Under the pieces are notes generated by a model. It was not told the DNA's origin and searched no databases. It worked only from the letters and a program-made list of their open reading frames with translations. Shown piece by piece: positions 44,672 to 53,847 of a stretch of DNA of 64,000 nt. How positions within the stretch are numbered: the first letter of the stretch is position 1; each line of letters begins with the position of its first letter. Origin of the DNA: Pseudomonas sp. BGr12 (GTDB lineage Bacteria > Pseudomonadota > Gammaproteobacteria > Pseudomonadales > Pseudomonadaceae); the NCBI RefSeq assembly GCF_030272895.1, contig NZ_JALRNF010000015.1, forward strand, positions 1-64,000. Reading direction: 5' to 3'. A program made the translations under genes and the position numbers.

Positions 44672-45322
44672 ATGCCAATCTCACCTATCGATACCAGTGC
44701 CGTTCAGTTAAGTACGAGGCCATCGCAGGCGCCAACCTTCGAACAGGTGCAGGCCGAATTTAGAGAGGCTCAAAGTGCCAGGGCAGCCGGTACAGGCTCG
44801 GCCGAGCGCACCTACGGCCTGTTGATGACGCTGTTCGAGACTTCTGCCAAGAACAATTTATCAGAGGCGGATCGACGTTCCGCTGACTCAATACTGTATG
44901 AGGCGAAAGTCTCGGGTGTATTGGTTGATCCATTCGTTAAATTGGCGGCAAAGCCACTTTTTGTCGTAGGTGGTGTTGCGGGAGCAGAGGCCCGTCAGAG
45001 CTACCCGTTTCCTCAGGCGCTTGTTGCGTTCACCTGCAACGAGAGCGGGGCCGGCGTCGTTTTCGATGTGGAGTCCGGGTGCCACGGACTTAAGCATCGG
45101 TCTGATCTGGCCACGTTGTACAGCGGTTTGCATGAATTTGACCTGGTGTCCACGGAGACTGGCATTACCCCAGCGCCCCGCAATCCTTTCGTTGCATTGA
45201 TGGACGTCGTTCCAGAGATGGACGTAGTTCCAGAAGAACCTCGACGGGAAGCGGTTCATGACGTTGACGGTGTGCTGGGCAACCAGATCCGTGCGCATCT
45301 GCGGAACAAAGGGTTGCTCTAG
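44672..45322 (+). CDS. Unrecognised orphan protein (216 residues)
   Basis: No family recognised. It is hydrophilic, with a Ser/Pro/Gln-rich N-terminus (PISPIDTSAVQLSTRPSQAP), an apparent helical segment to residue 85, a beta-rich middle (PLFVVGGVAGAEA, ALVAFTCNESGAGVVFDV) and an acidic C-terminal part with an exact hexapeptide duplication MDVVPE-MDVVPE from an 18-bp tandem repeat. GAAGG precedes the ATG. Codon use is less GC-biased than its neighbours, suggesting recent acquisition. It converges on the TSUP transporter with a 10-bp gap. The N-terminus resembles secreted-effector leaders, but no secretion signal can be claimed. Confidence 0.65.
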   Translation: MPISPIDTSAVQLSTRPSQAPTFEQVQAEFREAQSARAAGTGSAERTYGLLMTLFETSAKNNLSEADRRSADSILYEAKVSGVLVDPFVKLAAKPLFVVGGVAGAEARQSYPFPQALVAFTCNESGAGVVFDVESGCHGLKHRSDLATLYSGLHEFDLVSTETGITPAPRNPFVALMDVVPEMDVVPEEPRREAVHDVDGVLGNQIRAHLRNKGLL

Positions 45323-45332
45323 CATCAAGTAG

Positions 45333-46112
45333 TCACGCCTGCCCAAACCAATGCTGCCAGGCCAACCGCACCGTCAACGCCAGCACCACGGTGATGAACA
45401 CCGGGCGGATGAACTTGCTGCCGCCGCTGATGGCGGTGCGTGCCCCGAAGAAGGCACCGACCATCAGCGCCGAGCCCATGGACAAGCCCACCAGCCAGTC
45501 GACCTGGCCGGAGAAGATGAACACCGACAGGGCGGCGGCGTTGCTGACGAAGTTCATGCTGCGCGCCACGCCGCTGGCCTTGACCAGGTCGATGGGGTAG
45601 AGCAGCAGGGTGCTGACGGTCCAGAAGGCGCCGGTACCGGGGCCGGCCACGCCATCGTAAAAGCCCAGGGTCAGGCCCTGGGGCAGTTGCCACTTCTTTT
45701 TCACCGGTACGTCGGCGTCCAGCGGCGCCTTGGGCGTGCCGCCGAACAACAGGTAGACGCCGCAGAGAAAGACGATCACCGGCAGCATCTTGTTCAGCCA
45801 CTCGGCCGGCAGGTAGTGGGCGATGATTGCCCCGAGCAGGGCGCCGACAAAGGTGCCGAACAGGGCGTGGCGCCACTGCGCCGGATGGAACAGCTTGCGC
45901 CGGTAGTAGGTGAAGCCGGCGGTGGCCGAGCCGAAGGTCGAGCTGAGCTTGTTGGTGCCCAGCACCAGGTGCGGTGGCATGCCGGCGGTGAGCAGGGCCG
46001 GGGTGGTGAGCAGGCCACCGCCGCCGGCGATGGCGTCGATGAAGCCGGCGACGAAGGCCACGGCGGCGAGGATAAGCAGGGTGGTGGGTTCTACGCTGAG
46101 TTCGAAAGGCAT
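45333..46112 (-). CDS. TSUP family transporter (TauE/SafE, YfcA-like)
   Basis: A 259-residue inner membrane protein with about eight hydrophobic helices. The family repeat is clear: FVAGFIDAIAGGGGLLTTPALL near the N-terminus and LGFYDGVAGPGTGAFW near residue 140, each half carrying the Gly-rich loop. LVLGTNKLSSTFGSATAGFTYY is typical of YfcA. TSUP proteins move sulfite, organosulfonates or other small anions; the substrate is not defined here. The ATG at 46112 starts the family-typical MPFELSVEPTTLL segment but lacks a good ribosome site. Confidence 0.87.
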   Translation of the reverse strand: MPFELSVEPTTLLILAAVAFVAGFIDAIAGGGGLLTTPALLTAGMPPHLVLGTNKLSSTFGSATAGFTYYRRKLFHPAQWRHALFGTFVGALLGAIIAHYLPAEWLNKMLPVIVFLCGVYLLFGGTPKAPLDADVPVKKKWQLPQGLTLGFYDGVAGPGTGAFWTVSTLLLYPIDLVKASGVARSMNFVSNAAALSVFIFSGQVDWLVGLSMGSALMVGAFFGARTAISGGSKFIRPVFITVVLALTVRLAWQHWFGQA

Positions 46113-46240
46113 GGGATCGGCTTGGTCGGTGGGCTGCGGCAAACGGTCGCTATGGTAAAGGAGAACGTTTGCGAAGCCCAGTTATGTACCGAACTTCACG
46201 GGGGACGCTACGCGCCCCGTGGGAGCCGGCGATCAGGCCC

Positions 46241-47008
46241 TCAGGACAGGAACCCGCCATCCACATTCAACGCCACACCCGTGGTATAGCTCGAGGCATC
46301 GCTGGCCAGGTACAGCACCGCGCCGGCCATTTCCTTCGGATCGGCCACGCGCTTGAGCGGGATCTGCTGCAGGGCGGTGTTGAGGATCACGTCGTTCTTG
46401 ACCAGCGCCGAGGCGAACTTGGTGTCGGTCAGGCCCGGCAGCAGCGCGTTGCAGCGAATGCCGAACGGCGCGCACTCCTTGGCGAAGACCTTGGTCATGT
46501 TGATCACCGCGGCCTTGGTCACCGAGTAGATACCCTGGAACACGCCGGGCGAGACGCCATTGATCGAGGCGACGTTGATGATGCTGCCGCCACCGTGCTC
46601 GCGCATCAGCTTGCCGGCTTCCACCGACATGAAGAAGTAGCCGCGGATGTTGACGTCGACGGTCTTCTGGAAGGCGCTGAGGTCGGTGTCCAGTACGTTG
46701 CAGAATTGCGGGTTGGTGGCGGCGTTGTTGACCAGGATGTCCAGGCGCCCGAACTGTTCGCGAATGCCGGCAAACACTGCATTGATCTGTTCCATCTCGC
46801 CGATATGGCAGGCCACGGCGGTGGCCTTGCCGCCGGCGGCGATGATGGCATCGGCCACCTGCTGGCAGCCCTCCAGCTTGCGGCTGGAGACGATCACATG
46901 GGCGCCTTGCTGGGCCAGCAGGTGGGCGATGGCTTCACCAATGCCACGGCTGGCGCCGGAAACGAAGGCGATTTTGCCGTCGAGGTCGAGCAGGTGGGTC
47001 TTGGACAT
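46241..47008 (-). CDS. SDR family oxidoreductase
   Basis: A 255-residue classical short-chain dehydrogenase. It has the NAD(P) motif SGASRGIGEAIA at residues 18-29, NNAAT near 93, catalytic Ser in NVASINGVSPG, and the YSVTK pair near 162. C-terminal DGGFLS ends as in FabG-like enzymes. It is 22 bp downstream of the kinase-like gene and in the same direction, so both may act on the same hydroxyacyl or alcohol compound. The specific substrate is not readable. Confidence 0.88.
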   Translation of the reverse strand: MSKTHLLDLDGKIAFVSGASRGIGEAIAHLLAQQGAHVIVSSRKLEGCQQVADAIIAAGGKATAVACHIGEMEQINAVFAGIREQFGRLDILVNNAATNPQFCNVLDTDLSAFQKTVDVNIRGYFFMSVEAGKLMREHGGGSIINVASINGVSPGVFQGIYSVTKAAVINMTKVFAKECAPFGIRCNALLPGLTDTKFASALVKNDVILNTALQQIPLKRVADPKEMAGAVLYLASDASSYTTGVALNVDGGFLS

Positions 47009-47030
47009 GGTCTTTTCCTTGTTGTAGTCG

Positions 47031-48098
47031 TCAGAGGCTGGACTTGGCGATGACCTGCAGGCTCATGTGCTCCAGCAGTTTGTTCATGTGGATGAACTGG
47101 GCGAAGCGCTTGTCCTGGGTCTGGCCGTGGTAGAAGCGGTAGTAGATCTGCTGGACGATCCCGGCCAGGCGGAACAGGCCATAGGTGTAGTAGAAGTCGA
47201 AGTTGTCGATGCGGATGCCGGCGCGCTCGGCGTAATAGTCGACGAACTGCTGGCGGCTGAGCATGCCCGGGGCGTTGCTCGGCTGGCGGCGCATCAATTG
47301 CACCGGTGCCGGGTCCGCGGCCTCGATCCAGTAGGCCAGGGTGTTGCCCAGGTCCATCAGCGGGTCGCCGAGGGTGGTCATTTCCCAGTCGAGCACGCCG
47401 ATGATGCGCATCGGGTTGTCGGCATCGAGGATGACGTTATCGAAGCGGTAGTCGTTGTGCACGATGGCAGGCTTGGGATGATCGGCCGGCATTTTCTCGC
47501 GCAGCCAGGCGATGACCTTTTCCCAGCGCGGCGCGTCGGGGGTCAGGGCTTTTTCATAGCGGCTGCTCCAGCCTTCGATCTGGCGCTGCACATAGCCTTC
47601 AGGCTTGCCCAGGTCGCCCAGGCCGCAGGCGTTGTAGTCGACCCGGTGCAGCTCGACCAGGCGATCAATGAAACTCTTGCACAGCGCTTCGGTGCGTTCG
47701 GCGTCCAGGCCCAGTTCCGGCGGCAGGTCCGAGCGCAGGATGATGCCCTTGACCCGGTCCATCACGTAGAACTCACCCCCGATCAACGACTCGTCGGTGC
47801 AGTGCACGTAGGCCTTGGGGCAGTAGGGGAAGCCGCTGTTGAGCTGGTTGAGGATGCGGAACTCGCGGCCCATGTCGTGGGCCGACTTGGCCTTGTGGCC
47901 GAACGGTGGACGGCGCAGGACGAATTCGCGCTCGGGGTACTGCACCAGGTAGGTCAGGTTCGAGGCGCCGCCAGGAAACTGGCTGATCCGGGGCGTGCCG
48001 CTCAAACCCTGGATGTTGGCCTTCAGATAAGGGTCGATCACAGCGGCATCGAGTTCTTCGCCGGGGCGGACCTGGGTGGACTGGTCAGTGAGCGTCAT
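47031..48098 (-). CDS. Phosphotransferase family protein (ACAD10/11 kinase-like)
   Basis: A 355-residue aminoglycoside-phosphotransferase-fold kinase of the type fused to acyl-CoA dehydrogenases in ACAD10/11. It has a nucleotide loop ISQFPGGASNLTYLV near 40, catalytic loop IVHNDYRFDNVIL near 215, and metal Asp in GVLDWEMTTLGDPLMDLG near 235. Relatives phosphorylate 4-hydroxyacyl substrates before their dehydration; that role here is inferred. AAGGGA lies before the ATG at 48098. It is the first gene of a two-gene unit with the SDR. Confidence 0.87.
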   Translation of the reverse strand: MTLTDQSTQVRPGEELDAAVIDPYLKANIQGLSGTPRISQFPGGASNLTYLVQYPEREFVLRRPPFGHKAKSAHDMGREFRILNQLNSGFPYCPKAYVHCTDESLIGGEFYVMDRVKGIILRSDLPPELGLDAERTEALCKSFIDRLVELHRVDYNACGLGDLGKPEGYVQRQIEGWSSRYEKALTPDAPRWEKVIAWLREKMPADHPKPAIVHNDYRFDNVILDADNPMRIIGVLDWEMTTLGDPLMDLGNTLAYWIEAADPAPVQLMRRQPSNAPGMLSRQQFVDYYAERAGIRIDNFDFYYTYGLFRLAGIVQQIYYRFYHGQTQDKRFAQFIHMNKLLEHMSLQVIAKSSL

Positions 48099-48264
48099 GC
48101 TTTTCCCTTATGATGGTTGGTCGGGATCATTGAACAATCTAATGAGTTGAACCGGGCCTAACAAGCATTGCCCACTGTTATAGATCACTGTGTTGCGCCG
48201 CGATCACTGAGCCTGATGCATGGCAGATTGTTCATGCAATATGTACCGCAAGGGTACTGATGGG

Positions 48265-48287
48265 ATGAGTTCAACTCGTGAACTCAT
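48265..48287. promoter_or_regulatory. Inverted repeat upstream of LRR effector gene
   Basis: ATGAGTTCA and TGAACTCAT are perfect 9-bp complements around a 5-nt loop, ending 6 bp before the GAGGT ribosome site of the LRR gene. A related TGAGTTGAAC occurs at 48141-48150. It could be an operator or a leader hairpin. Confidence 0.45.
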
Positions 48288-48306
48288 TCCGCTGAGGTAG
48301 TACGCC

Positions 48307-51300
48307 ATGGCACCAACCCACCCCGCTATCAATTTCATCCAGGCGCGCATTCCCACCTGGGTTGCCCGACTCAAGCGCAAGGAGCTGGCAGGCCTGTTGC
48401 CTGACAGCGCCACCGCCAGCGAGCCGCAATGGCTACGCAGTGCATCCGCTCGAATGCGCAAGGAGTTGCTGGCCAACCAGGCCCGCAGCCATGCCTCGCG
48501 CCATGAGGCGGCCAAGGCATTCGCTGCGTTGCAAAGCGCCTATGAGTTCTGCTTGCCGAAAATCGATGCGATGCTCAAGGAAAAGTTCGACGTTACGGTC
48601 GATTGCCTTCAAGCGCAGTTCGTGAAACGTGTGGCTGGCTTCAATGTGAGCAGCACTTCGGTGTTCGAAGCTGCAATGAAGAACTTCACCGCCGATGAAG
48701 TAGTCGCACTTCGGCGCGACACATCCAGCCTCCTGAGCCGGGCCGCGAGTTCGCCGGCCTATCCTGATCGCTTGCCTGTTTCGGCGGCCGAATTTGCCCA
48801 GGCGTGCCGGGAGCTTGATCTGGGCCGGCACTATCAGGAACACCTGAAAAGCGTGCTGGATTCGGCACAGGACCAGGCACTGCTGCGCAGCAAGAAGAAG
48901 ACCGTGCTGCGCGACCTGCTGCGGGTGGATGCGACGATCGCACGGATCAAGGGCGACATCGATGAGCAGGGGTATACCCTGTTGGCCGCGTTGTTGCGCC
49001 AGGCAGAGGTCGCCCAGGCGCAAGTGCCGCTCAGCCCCAGCCTGCCCTCGGGCCATGTCTTCACTGACACCCGGTGCATGCGGCTGAGCTTGTCTGGCGT
49101 GGCATTGACGCAAATCGTGATCATGGCACCTTCCGTGACAGACGCCAGTGCCATCGTGCCTTGTATCGTCTTTATCCCGGGCGATCCGCTGCACCCGCTC
49201 AAGCAGTATGCCTCGTTGGAGGATTTCAAGCGTGACCTTGTCAATCGACTTGCGGCCAGGGACTTCCAGCAGTTCCTGGCGCGTTTCGTCACGCTCAACG
49301 AGCGGCCAGCTTTCCTTGACCTGCTGCTGGAGCCTGGCCTTTACCGGGCGCAACACTGGCAGCTGTTCAACGTGCATCGGGAGTTGTTCGATGCGCTCTA
49401 CACCGAAAGTGTCCGCTACATCAAAGACCAGGCCCGGGCATTGGTGAGGAGTACCCTGGACAGCGACCGGGGAGACCTGGACACCTTCTACAACTCGGCA
49501 CTTGCTGCGTCTGGTCTAGGCGCGCTGGTTATGCCTGCGGTGGGTGTTGTCGCCTTTACCGCCGTGCTTACGGCCAAGTGGTTGACGCGCTACTTCCATG
49601 CTGCCGACCATTGGAATGCGCGTGTGCACGAAAGTGGTCAGGCGTTCTTGCGTGCGGTCCTGCTCAATGCGGCCATTGCCGATGGCGAGGAGGAAGACGA
49701 CCTGCAGGTGCCAACCGAGATGGCACGGCTGATCGCGGTGCGCCTGGAGAACGGCCAGGAGCGGCTTTGGCACCCCAACGTGTTGCCCTATGCACAGGAG
49801 GTTCGCTGGAAGAACCAGTTGGCACCTAATCGCCCCGACGGCATTTATGACGTGGAATCCCAGCAGTGGGTGCGGATCAACAACGAAATCTATCGGATCG
49901 AAAAAGACCCCAGGCTGGACAAATGGCGCATTGTCTCGCCCCGGGATCCGGCCTTGTTTCGCCCGCTGCTCGAACATAATGGCCAGGGCGCCTGGCACCA
50001 TGTGATGGAGCAACCCCACCTCTGGAGTCGCAGGACGCTGCTGCGCCGCCTCGGGTACGTGACCGAGCGGTTCGATGTGGCGCAACTGGAGCTGCTGGGG
50101 GCAATCAGTGGTGTGACTACAGCGCAGTTGCATGAGGTATTTCGTGACGACGCACCGTTGCCAGGCGTGCTGCACGACACCTTGATTCGACTTACCGCCG
50201 ATCGCCAGGTGCAGGACCTGATCAGTCGAGCACGTCGGGGCGCGCTGTTGCCGGGGGATTTCACCCATGTGGCAGCGTTGCTGGTGACGTTGCCGAACTG
50301 GCCACGAGGCAAGACGCTGGAGCTGTATGACAGTGTCGAATACTTTGGCTCCCCCGTGGAAGTACATGGCACCGCTATCGAAGGCGTGGCGCCGCTGAAG
50401 ATTGCACGCACCGATCAGCAGCAAGATCGACTGTTTGACCGGATCGTCGAGGTGCTTCGTGCCGCCGCCCGGCCTCGACGTGACACATCGGATGAAGAAG
50501 ACGACGGCGACGACGCGTCTGCGCGTGACGCGCTGTGCCAGACGGTGGCGGGAGGGTTGGAGCAGACTCGCCGGGGACTGTTCCAGCGGTTCTATGCGCA
50601 ACTGCCGACGCTGGTGGCTGTCCCGGTCGACGATGAGCAGGCATTGGCCAATTTGCAACGCTTGTTTCCCGTCTTGCCAAGGCCAGTCGCCGTACAATTG
50701 CTGCAAATGGCTGACGCCCGCGAAAGGGCCACTTGGCAAACTATCCAGGCGCCGTCCCTGCAGCTGGCGCAAAGGGCGGAAGAAGCAGGAAGGCGCGTGC
50801 GCTTGAGTCGCGCATTCACCGACTTCGAACTTGGTTATCTGCAGAATGAAGACACCCAGGTGCTGGCCCTGAGGCTGCTTGAGCAGTTGCCTGGCTGGCC
50901 GGGGCAATTGCGCCTGGAGGTGCGTGACCTGAGTCGCGAAGGACGTCTGCTGGCTGGGATCGGGGCGCTCAGTGCAACCAACCACCGGGTGTTGGTCCGC
51001 GTCATGCGGGGATGGGAGCTGTACGATGCCGGTGGGCTGCGCCTGGGTACTTACTACAACCGAAGCTACAGCTTCTTTGAGGCGCTGTTCGCTGCCTTGC
51101 CGGCACTGACCTTGCGATCGTTGCAAACCTGGCCTACAAGCGCCGAAGCCTTGCGTCGAAGCTTGCGCGACATGGCGACCGGGGATCCGGAGCGGGCGCG
51201 CAGGCTGCTGGGGATGGTTGCGGCGTCTAGCTGGTTGAGTCTGCGTCAGCCCGACGCGGCCGGGCGCCGTGTTTATCCAGGCAGCAGCCTGGTCAACCGG

Positions 51301-53412
51301 GTGTTTGGCAGGCGTACGCTGCAGCAGCGCCTGGAAGCGTTGTTCGTCGACGACACCCCGGAACAGATCGCTGTTCGGCTCCAATACCTCGTGGGTAGTG
51401 CGACGCAGAATGAACAGGTGGTAGCAGGCCTCGAGCAGCGTTTGGCGTCGTTCGAGTCGCAGCTTCATACCTGGGCCAGGGATACCGGGAATGAGTCTGT
51501 CAGGAGACGGGTAAGAGGAGGAACAATCAACTACGTCTGCGGACCTGAACGGCGCATGGAGCTCGCTCAGTTGCTCGGTTCGGCATGGCGCTTTCAAGTG
51601 CTCAATGGCCGGACCTTCAGGCTTTCCTCCGGTGGACTGCGCTTGCGCATCATAGACCGACCCATTGCCAGTCTGCCGCCATTGAGCGATGAACTGGCGT
51701 CGGTGGAGATTCTTGAGCTCGAGGATCTGGATATTTCCAGTATCCCTGAGAGCTTCCTGCGGGCCTTGCGCAACCTCCGTGAGTTGAGAATCCGGGATGT
51801 GGCGTTGCAAGCGCTACCCGAAGCCATCGGCAATCTGGCCTCGCTGCAGGTCCTGGAGCTCAGCTGTCCGGGTATGCGGCCCGAGGCATTGGCGCCTTTA
51901 CGCACTGCGCGGAGCTTGACGGAGCTGTACATCAATTTCGGTGAAGTGCCGTCGCACTGGACGGTGGACCATATGTCAGTCTTGTCAGCCATCTTGACGT
52001 TAAGGGGGCTGGACATTGTGGGCAGCGCCGCAACGTTCGAGGCCGGAGCGTTCGCCGGGCTGGGACAACTTCAGCGGCTGAACCTGAGCGGCAACCGGAT
52101 TGCGCTCGATGCCGGATCGGCGGGGCAGTGGCAGGGCCTGACAGGGTTGCAGTACCTCAACCTCTCTGACAACCCGCTGGGGCATGCGCCCAGCCTGGTG
52201 GGTATGACACAGTTGCGTAGCGTGATGCTGGAGCAATGTGACATCAGTGAATGGCCAGCGGGGCTGGAAAGTTTGCCCGCAGTGACTGGGGCGTCGTTGC
52301 TATACAACCCTATTGCCCGGGTGCCGGTCGGCGCCGGACGTGTCGTCGGGCTGCGGCTGTCGCTTGGGAATCTGGAAGCGATTGAACGCCAGCGGGTCAT
52401 TGACGAGATGGCGACAGTCCACAATCTGCAGCGCTTTTCGCTCACCTTCGAGTACCGGCAGATGGAACTGATGGAGGGCGCGGCGCCGGAGGAGCGATGG
52501 CAGTGGGAGGAGATGCTGGCGTCCGAAACACCTGGCATGTACCACTTTGCCAGGCAGCTTTATTCGATGGCATCGACTGAGGTGGTACCCGGTAACCGGT
52601 CCAACTTCCTGGAGGCGGTACAAACGTTGTTCAGGCTGATGGTTGCCAACCTGGATTTCAGAGAAATGGTTTGTAGTTATGTCCTCCGGCAGAGCGAAAC
52701 GGGGCACAATCACTTAGAAATATTTCATGGGGTAATGGTGTACGCACAAGCGCACACAGTTGACCGGGAGCCCGGCAGGGAGCGGAGCATGCTGATGCAG
52801 CTGACGCGCGAGTACGGGCGCGGGGTTGCATTGATCCGGTATGTGGAGGAGCACATTCATGAATGGATCGCACCGGGGCGAGTCGTCGATTTCGCCGAGG
52901 TGCTCAATGGCTTCCAATCCAGGTTGGCGAGGGTGATGACGCTCCATCTGCCCTTGTTCGAACGCAGGCCCCTGGTTGAACTCGACTGGATCAACGATGC
53001 GATGGTACAGGCGGCAGCGGATGCGATAAGGAGCAGGGAAGGTCGGGACGTTGTGCGGTGGGCACTGGCGGACCTTCATTGGATAAATTACCTGCGAAAC
53101 GAATTTGCCGAGCGCTACGATGAGGCGCTGGCCGTCGCGCAAAGCGCCAGGGATTACCTTACCCAAGCGTTTACGACGGCGCAGCCCGCTGTGCCGAGCG
53201 AAGCGGTCCGGTCACTGCTGGCCAGGGTCATGGAGGTTGCGCCAACTGAGGTGCAGGCGACGAACATTGCCCGTTCCAGACTTCCTGCAGCACAACGGGA
53301 CGCGCGCCTGGACGAGTGGCGGGAGCGCCTGGAAACATTGCTCAGGCAAGACTGGGTGGATTTGAGGCGCGCCCTGCTCGAAGAAGTGTTCAGGCCAGCA
53401 CCGCCAGCCTGA
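48307..53412 (+). CDS. DUF6543/LRR effector-like protein with degenerate NEL-type C-terminus
   Basis: A 1701-residue protein without signal peptide. The N-terminal 600 residues match the DUF6543 ('dermonecrotic toxin') type in start (HPAINFIQARIPTWVARLKR) and helix-rich layout, with one hydrophobic block near 400-420. Leucine-rich repeats occupy about 1120-1360 (LPEAIGNLASLQVLEL, LQRLNLSGNRIALD, LQYLNLSDNPLG). The remainder follows the NEL E3 ubiquitin ligase pattern, including DFREMVCSYV near 1450 and LHWINYLRNEF near 1610. The catalytic CxD motif expected after the former is absent, with SETGHNHLEIF in its place. GAGGT precedes the ATG by 8 bases. It may be an inactive or altered ligase. 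No secretion gene is nearby. Confidence 0.75.
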   Translation: MAPTHPAINFIQARIPTWVARLKRKELAGLLPDSATASEPQWLRSASARMRKELLANQARSHASRHEAAKAFAALQSAYEFCLPKIDAMLKEKFDVTVDCLQAQFVKRVAGFNVSSTSVFEAAMKNFTADEVVALRRDTSSLLSRAASSPAYPDRLPVSAAEFAQACRELDLGRHYQEHLKSVLDSAQDQALLRSKKKTVLRDLLRVDATIARIKGDIDEQGYTLLAALLRQAEVAQAQVPLSPSLPSGHVFTDTRCMRLSLSGVALTQIVIMAPSVTDASAIVPCIVFIPGDPLHPLKQYASLEDFKRDLVNRLAARDFQQFLARFVTLNERPAFLDLLLEPGLYRAQHWQLFNVHRELFDALYTESVRYIKDQARALVRSTLDSDRGDLDTFYNSALAASGLGALVMPAVGVVAFTAVLTAKWLTRYFHAADHWNARVHESGQAFLRAVLLNAAIADGEEEDDLQVPTEMARLIAVRLENGQERLWHPNVLPYAQEVRWKNQLAPNRPDGIYDVESQQWVRINNEIYRIEKDPRLDKWRIVSPRDPALFRPLLEHNGQGAWHHVMEQPHLWSRRTLLRRLGYVTERFDVAQLELLGAISGVTTAQLHEVFRDDAPLPGVLHDTLIRLTADRQVQDLISRARRGALLPGDFTHVAALLVTLPNWPRGKTLELYDSVEYFGSPVEVHGTAIEGVAPLKIARTDQQQDRLFDRIVEVLRAAARPRRDTSDEEDDGDDASARDALCQTVAGGLEQTRRGLFQRFYAQLPTLVAVPVDDEQALANLQRLFPVLPRPVAVQLLQMADARERATWQTIQAPSLQLAQRAEEAGRRVRLSRAFTDFELGYLQNEDTQVLALRLLEQLPGWPGQLRLEVRDLSREGRLLAGIGALSATNHRVLVRVMRGWELYDAGGLRLGTYYNRSYSFFEALFAALPALTLRSLQTWPTSAEALRRSLRDMATGDPERARRLLGMVAASSWLSLRQPDAAGRRVYPGSSLVNRVFGRRTLQQRLEALFVDDTPEQIAVRLQYLVGSATQNEQVVAGLEQRLASFESQLHTWARDTGNESVRRRVRGGTINYVCGPERRMELAQLLGSAWRFQVLNGRTFRLSSGGLRLRIIDRPIASLPPLSDELASVEILELEDLDISSIPESFLRALRNLRELRIRDVALQALPEAIGNLASLQVLELSCPGMRPEALAPLRTARSLTELYINFGEVPSHWTVDHMSVLSAILTLRGLDIVGSAATFEAGAFAGLGQLQRLNLSGNRIALDAGSAGQWQGLTGLQYLNLSDNPLGHAPSLVGMTQLRSVMLEQCDISEWPAGLESLPAVTGASLLYNPIARVPVGAGRVVGLRLSLGNLEAIERQRVIDEMATVHNLQRFSLTFEYRQMELMEGAAPEERWQWEEMLASETPGMYHFARQLYSMASTEVVPGNRSNFLEAVQTLFRLMVANLDFREMVCSYVLRQSETGHNHLEIFHGVMVYAQAHTVDREPGRERSMLMQLTREYGRGVALIRYVEEHIHEWIAPGRVVDFAEVLNGFQSRLARVMTLHLPLFERRPLVELDWINDAMVQAAADAIRSREGRDVVRWALADLHWINYLRNEFAERYDEALAVAQSARDYLTQAFTTAQPAVPSEAVRSLLARVMEVAPTEVQATNIARSRLPAAQRDARLDEWRERLETLLRQDWVDLRRALLEEVFRPAPPA

Positions 53413-53430
53413 ATGCACAACTGAAACGCA

Positions 53431-53462
53431 AAAAAAACCGAAGCCCAGGCTTCGGTTTTTTT
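53431..53462. terminator. Bidirectional intrinsic terminator
   Basis: A10-bp stem AACCGAAGCC/GGCTTCGGTT with a 2-nt loop, flanked by A7 on the left and T7 on the right. It ends both the LRR effector gene and the convergent SCP2 gene. Confidence 0.9.
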
Positions 53463-53473
53463 GTGGCTCGGAC

Positions 53474-53791
53474 TCAGGCCGGGAACAGCTCGCTCAGTTT
53501 CATCGACAGCATCATGTCGCCTTCGACGCGCAGCTTGCCGCCCATGAAGGCCTGCATGCCGTCGGTGTCGCCGCTGACGATACCCTTGAGGGTTTCGCTG
53601 TCCAGCACCAGGGTGCAGTTGGCGTCGGGGTTTTCACCTTCCTGGATTTCGCAGGTGCCATCCTTGACGATCAGGGCGTAGTGCTTGTCTTCGTCGGTGA
53701 TGTTGAAACCGAACACCAGGTCAAGACCGGCAGCAGCGGCTGGGTTGAACTTGGCTTTCATCGCTTCGACGGCTTTTGCTACATCGCTCAT
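53474..53791 (-). CDS. SCP2 sterol-binding domain protein
   Basis: A 105-residue single-domain SCP2 protein. The fold is suggested by the helix VAKAVEAMKAKFNP, strands AGLDLVFGFNITDED and YALIVKDGTCEI, and the closing GGKLRVEGDMMLSMKLSELF. SCP2 domains bind acyl chains or lipids in the cytoplasm. AAGGA lies 7 bases before the ATG at 53791. It is 56 bp after the histidine phosphatase gene in the same direction and is probably co-transcribed with it. Confidence 0.9.
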   Translation of the reverse strand: MSDVAKAVEAMKAKFNPAAAAGLDLVFGFNITDEDKHYALIVKDGTCEIQEGENPDANCTLVLDSETLKGIVSGDTDGMQAFMGGKLRVEGDMMLSMKLSELFPA

Positions 53792-53847
53792 GGTGTGTTC
53801 CTTGTTAAGTGATTTGCGCGACCTTGCGGGTCGCAACGTGCCGGTGC

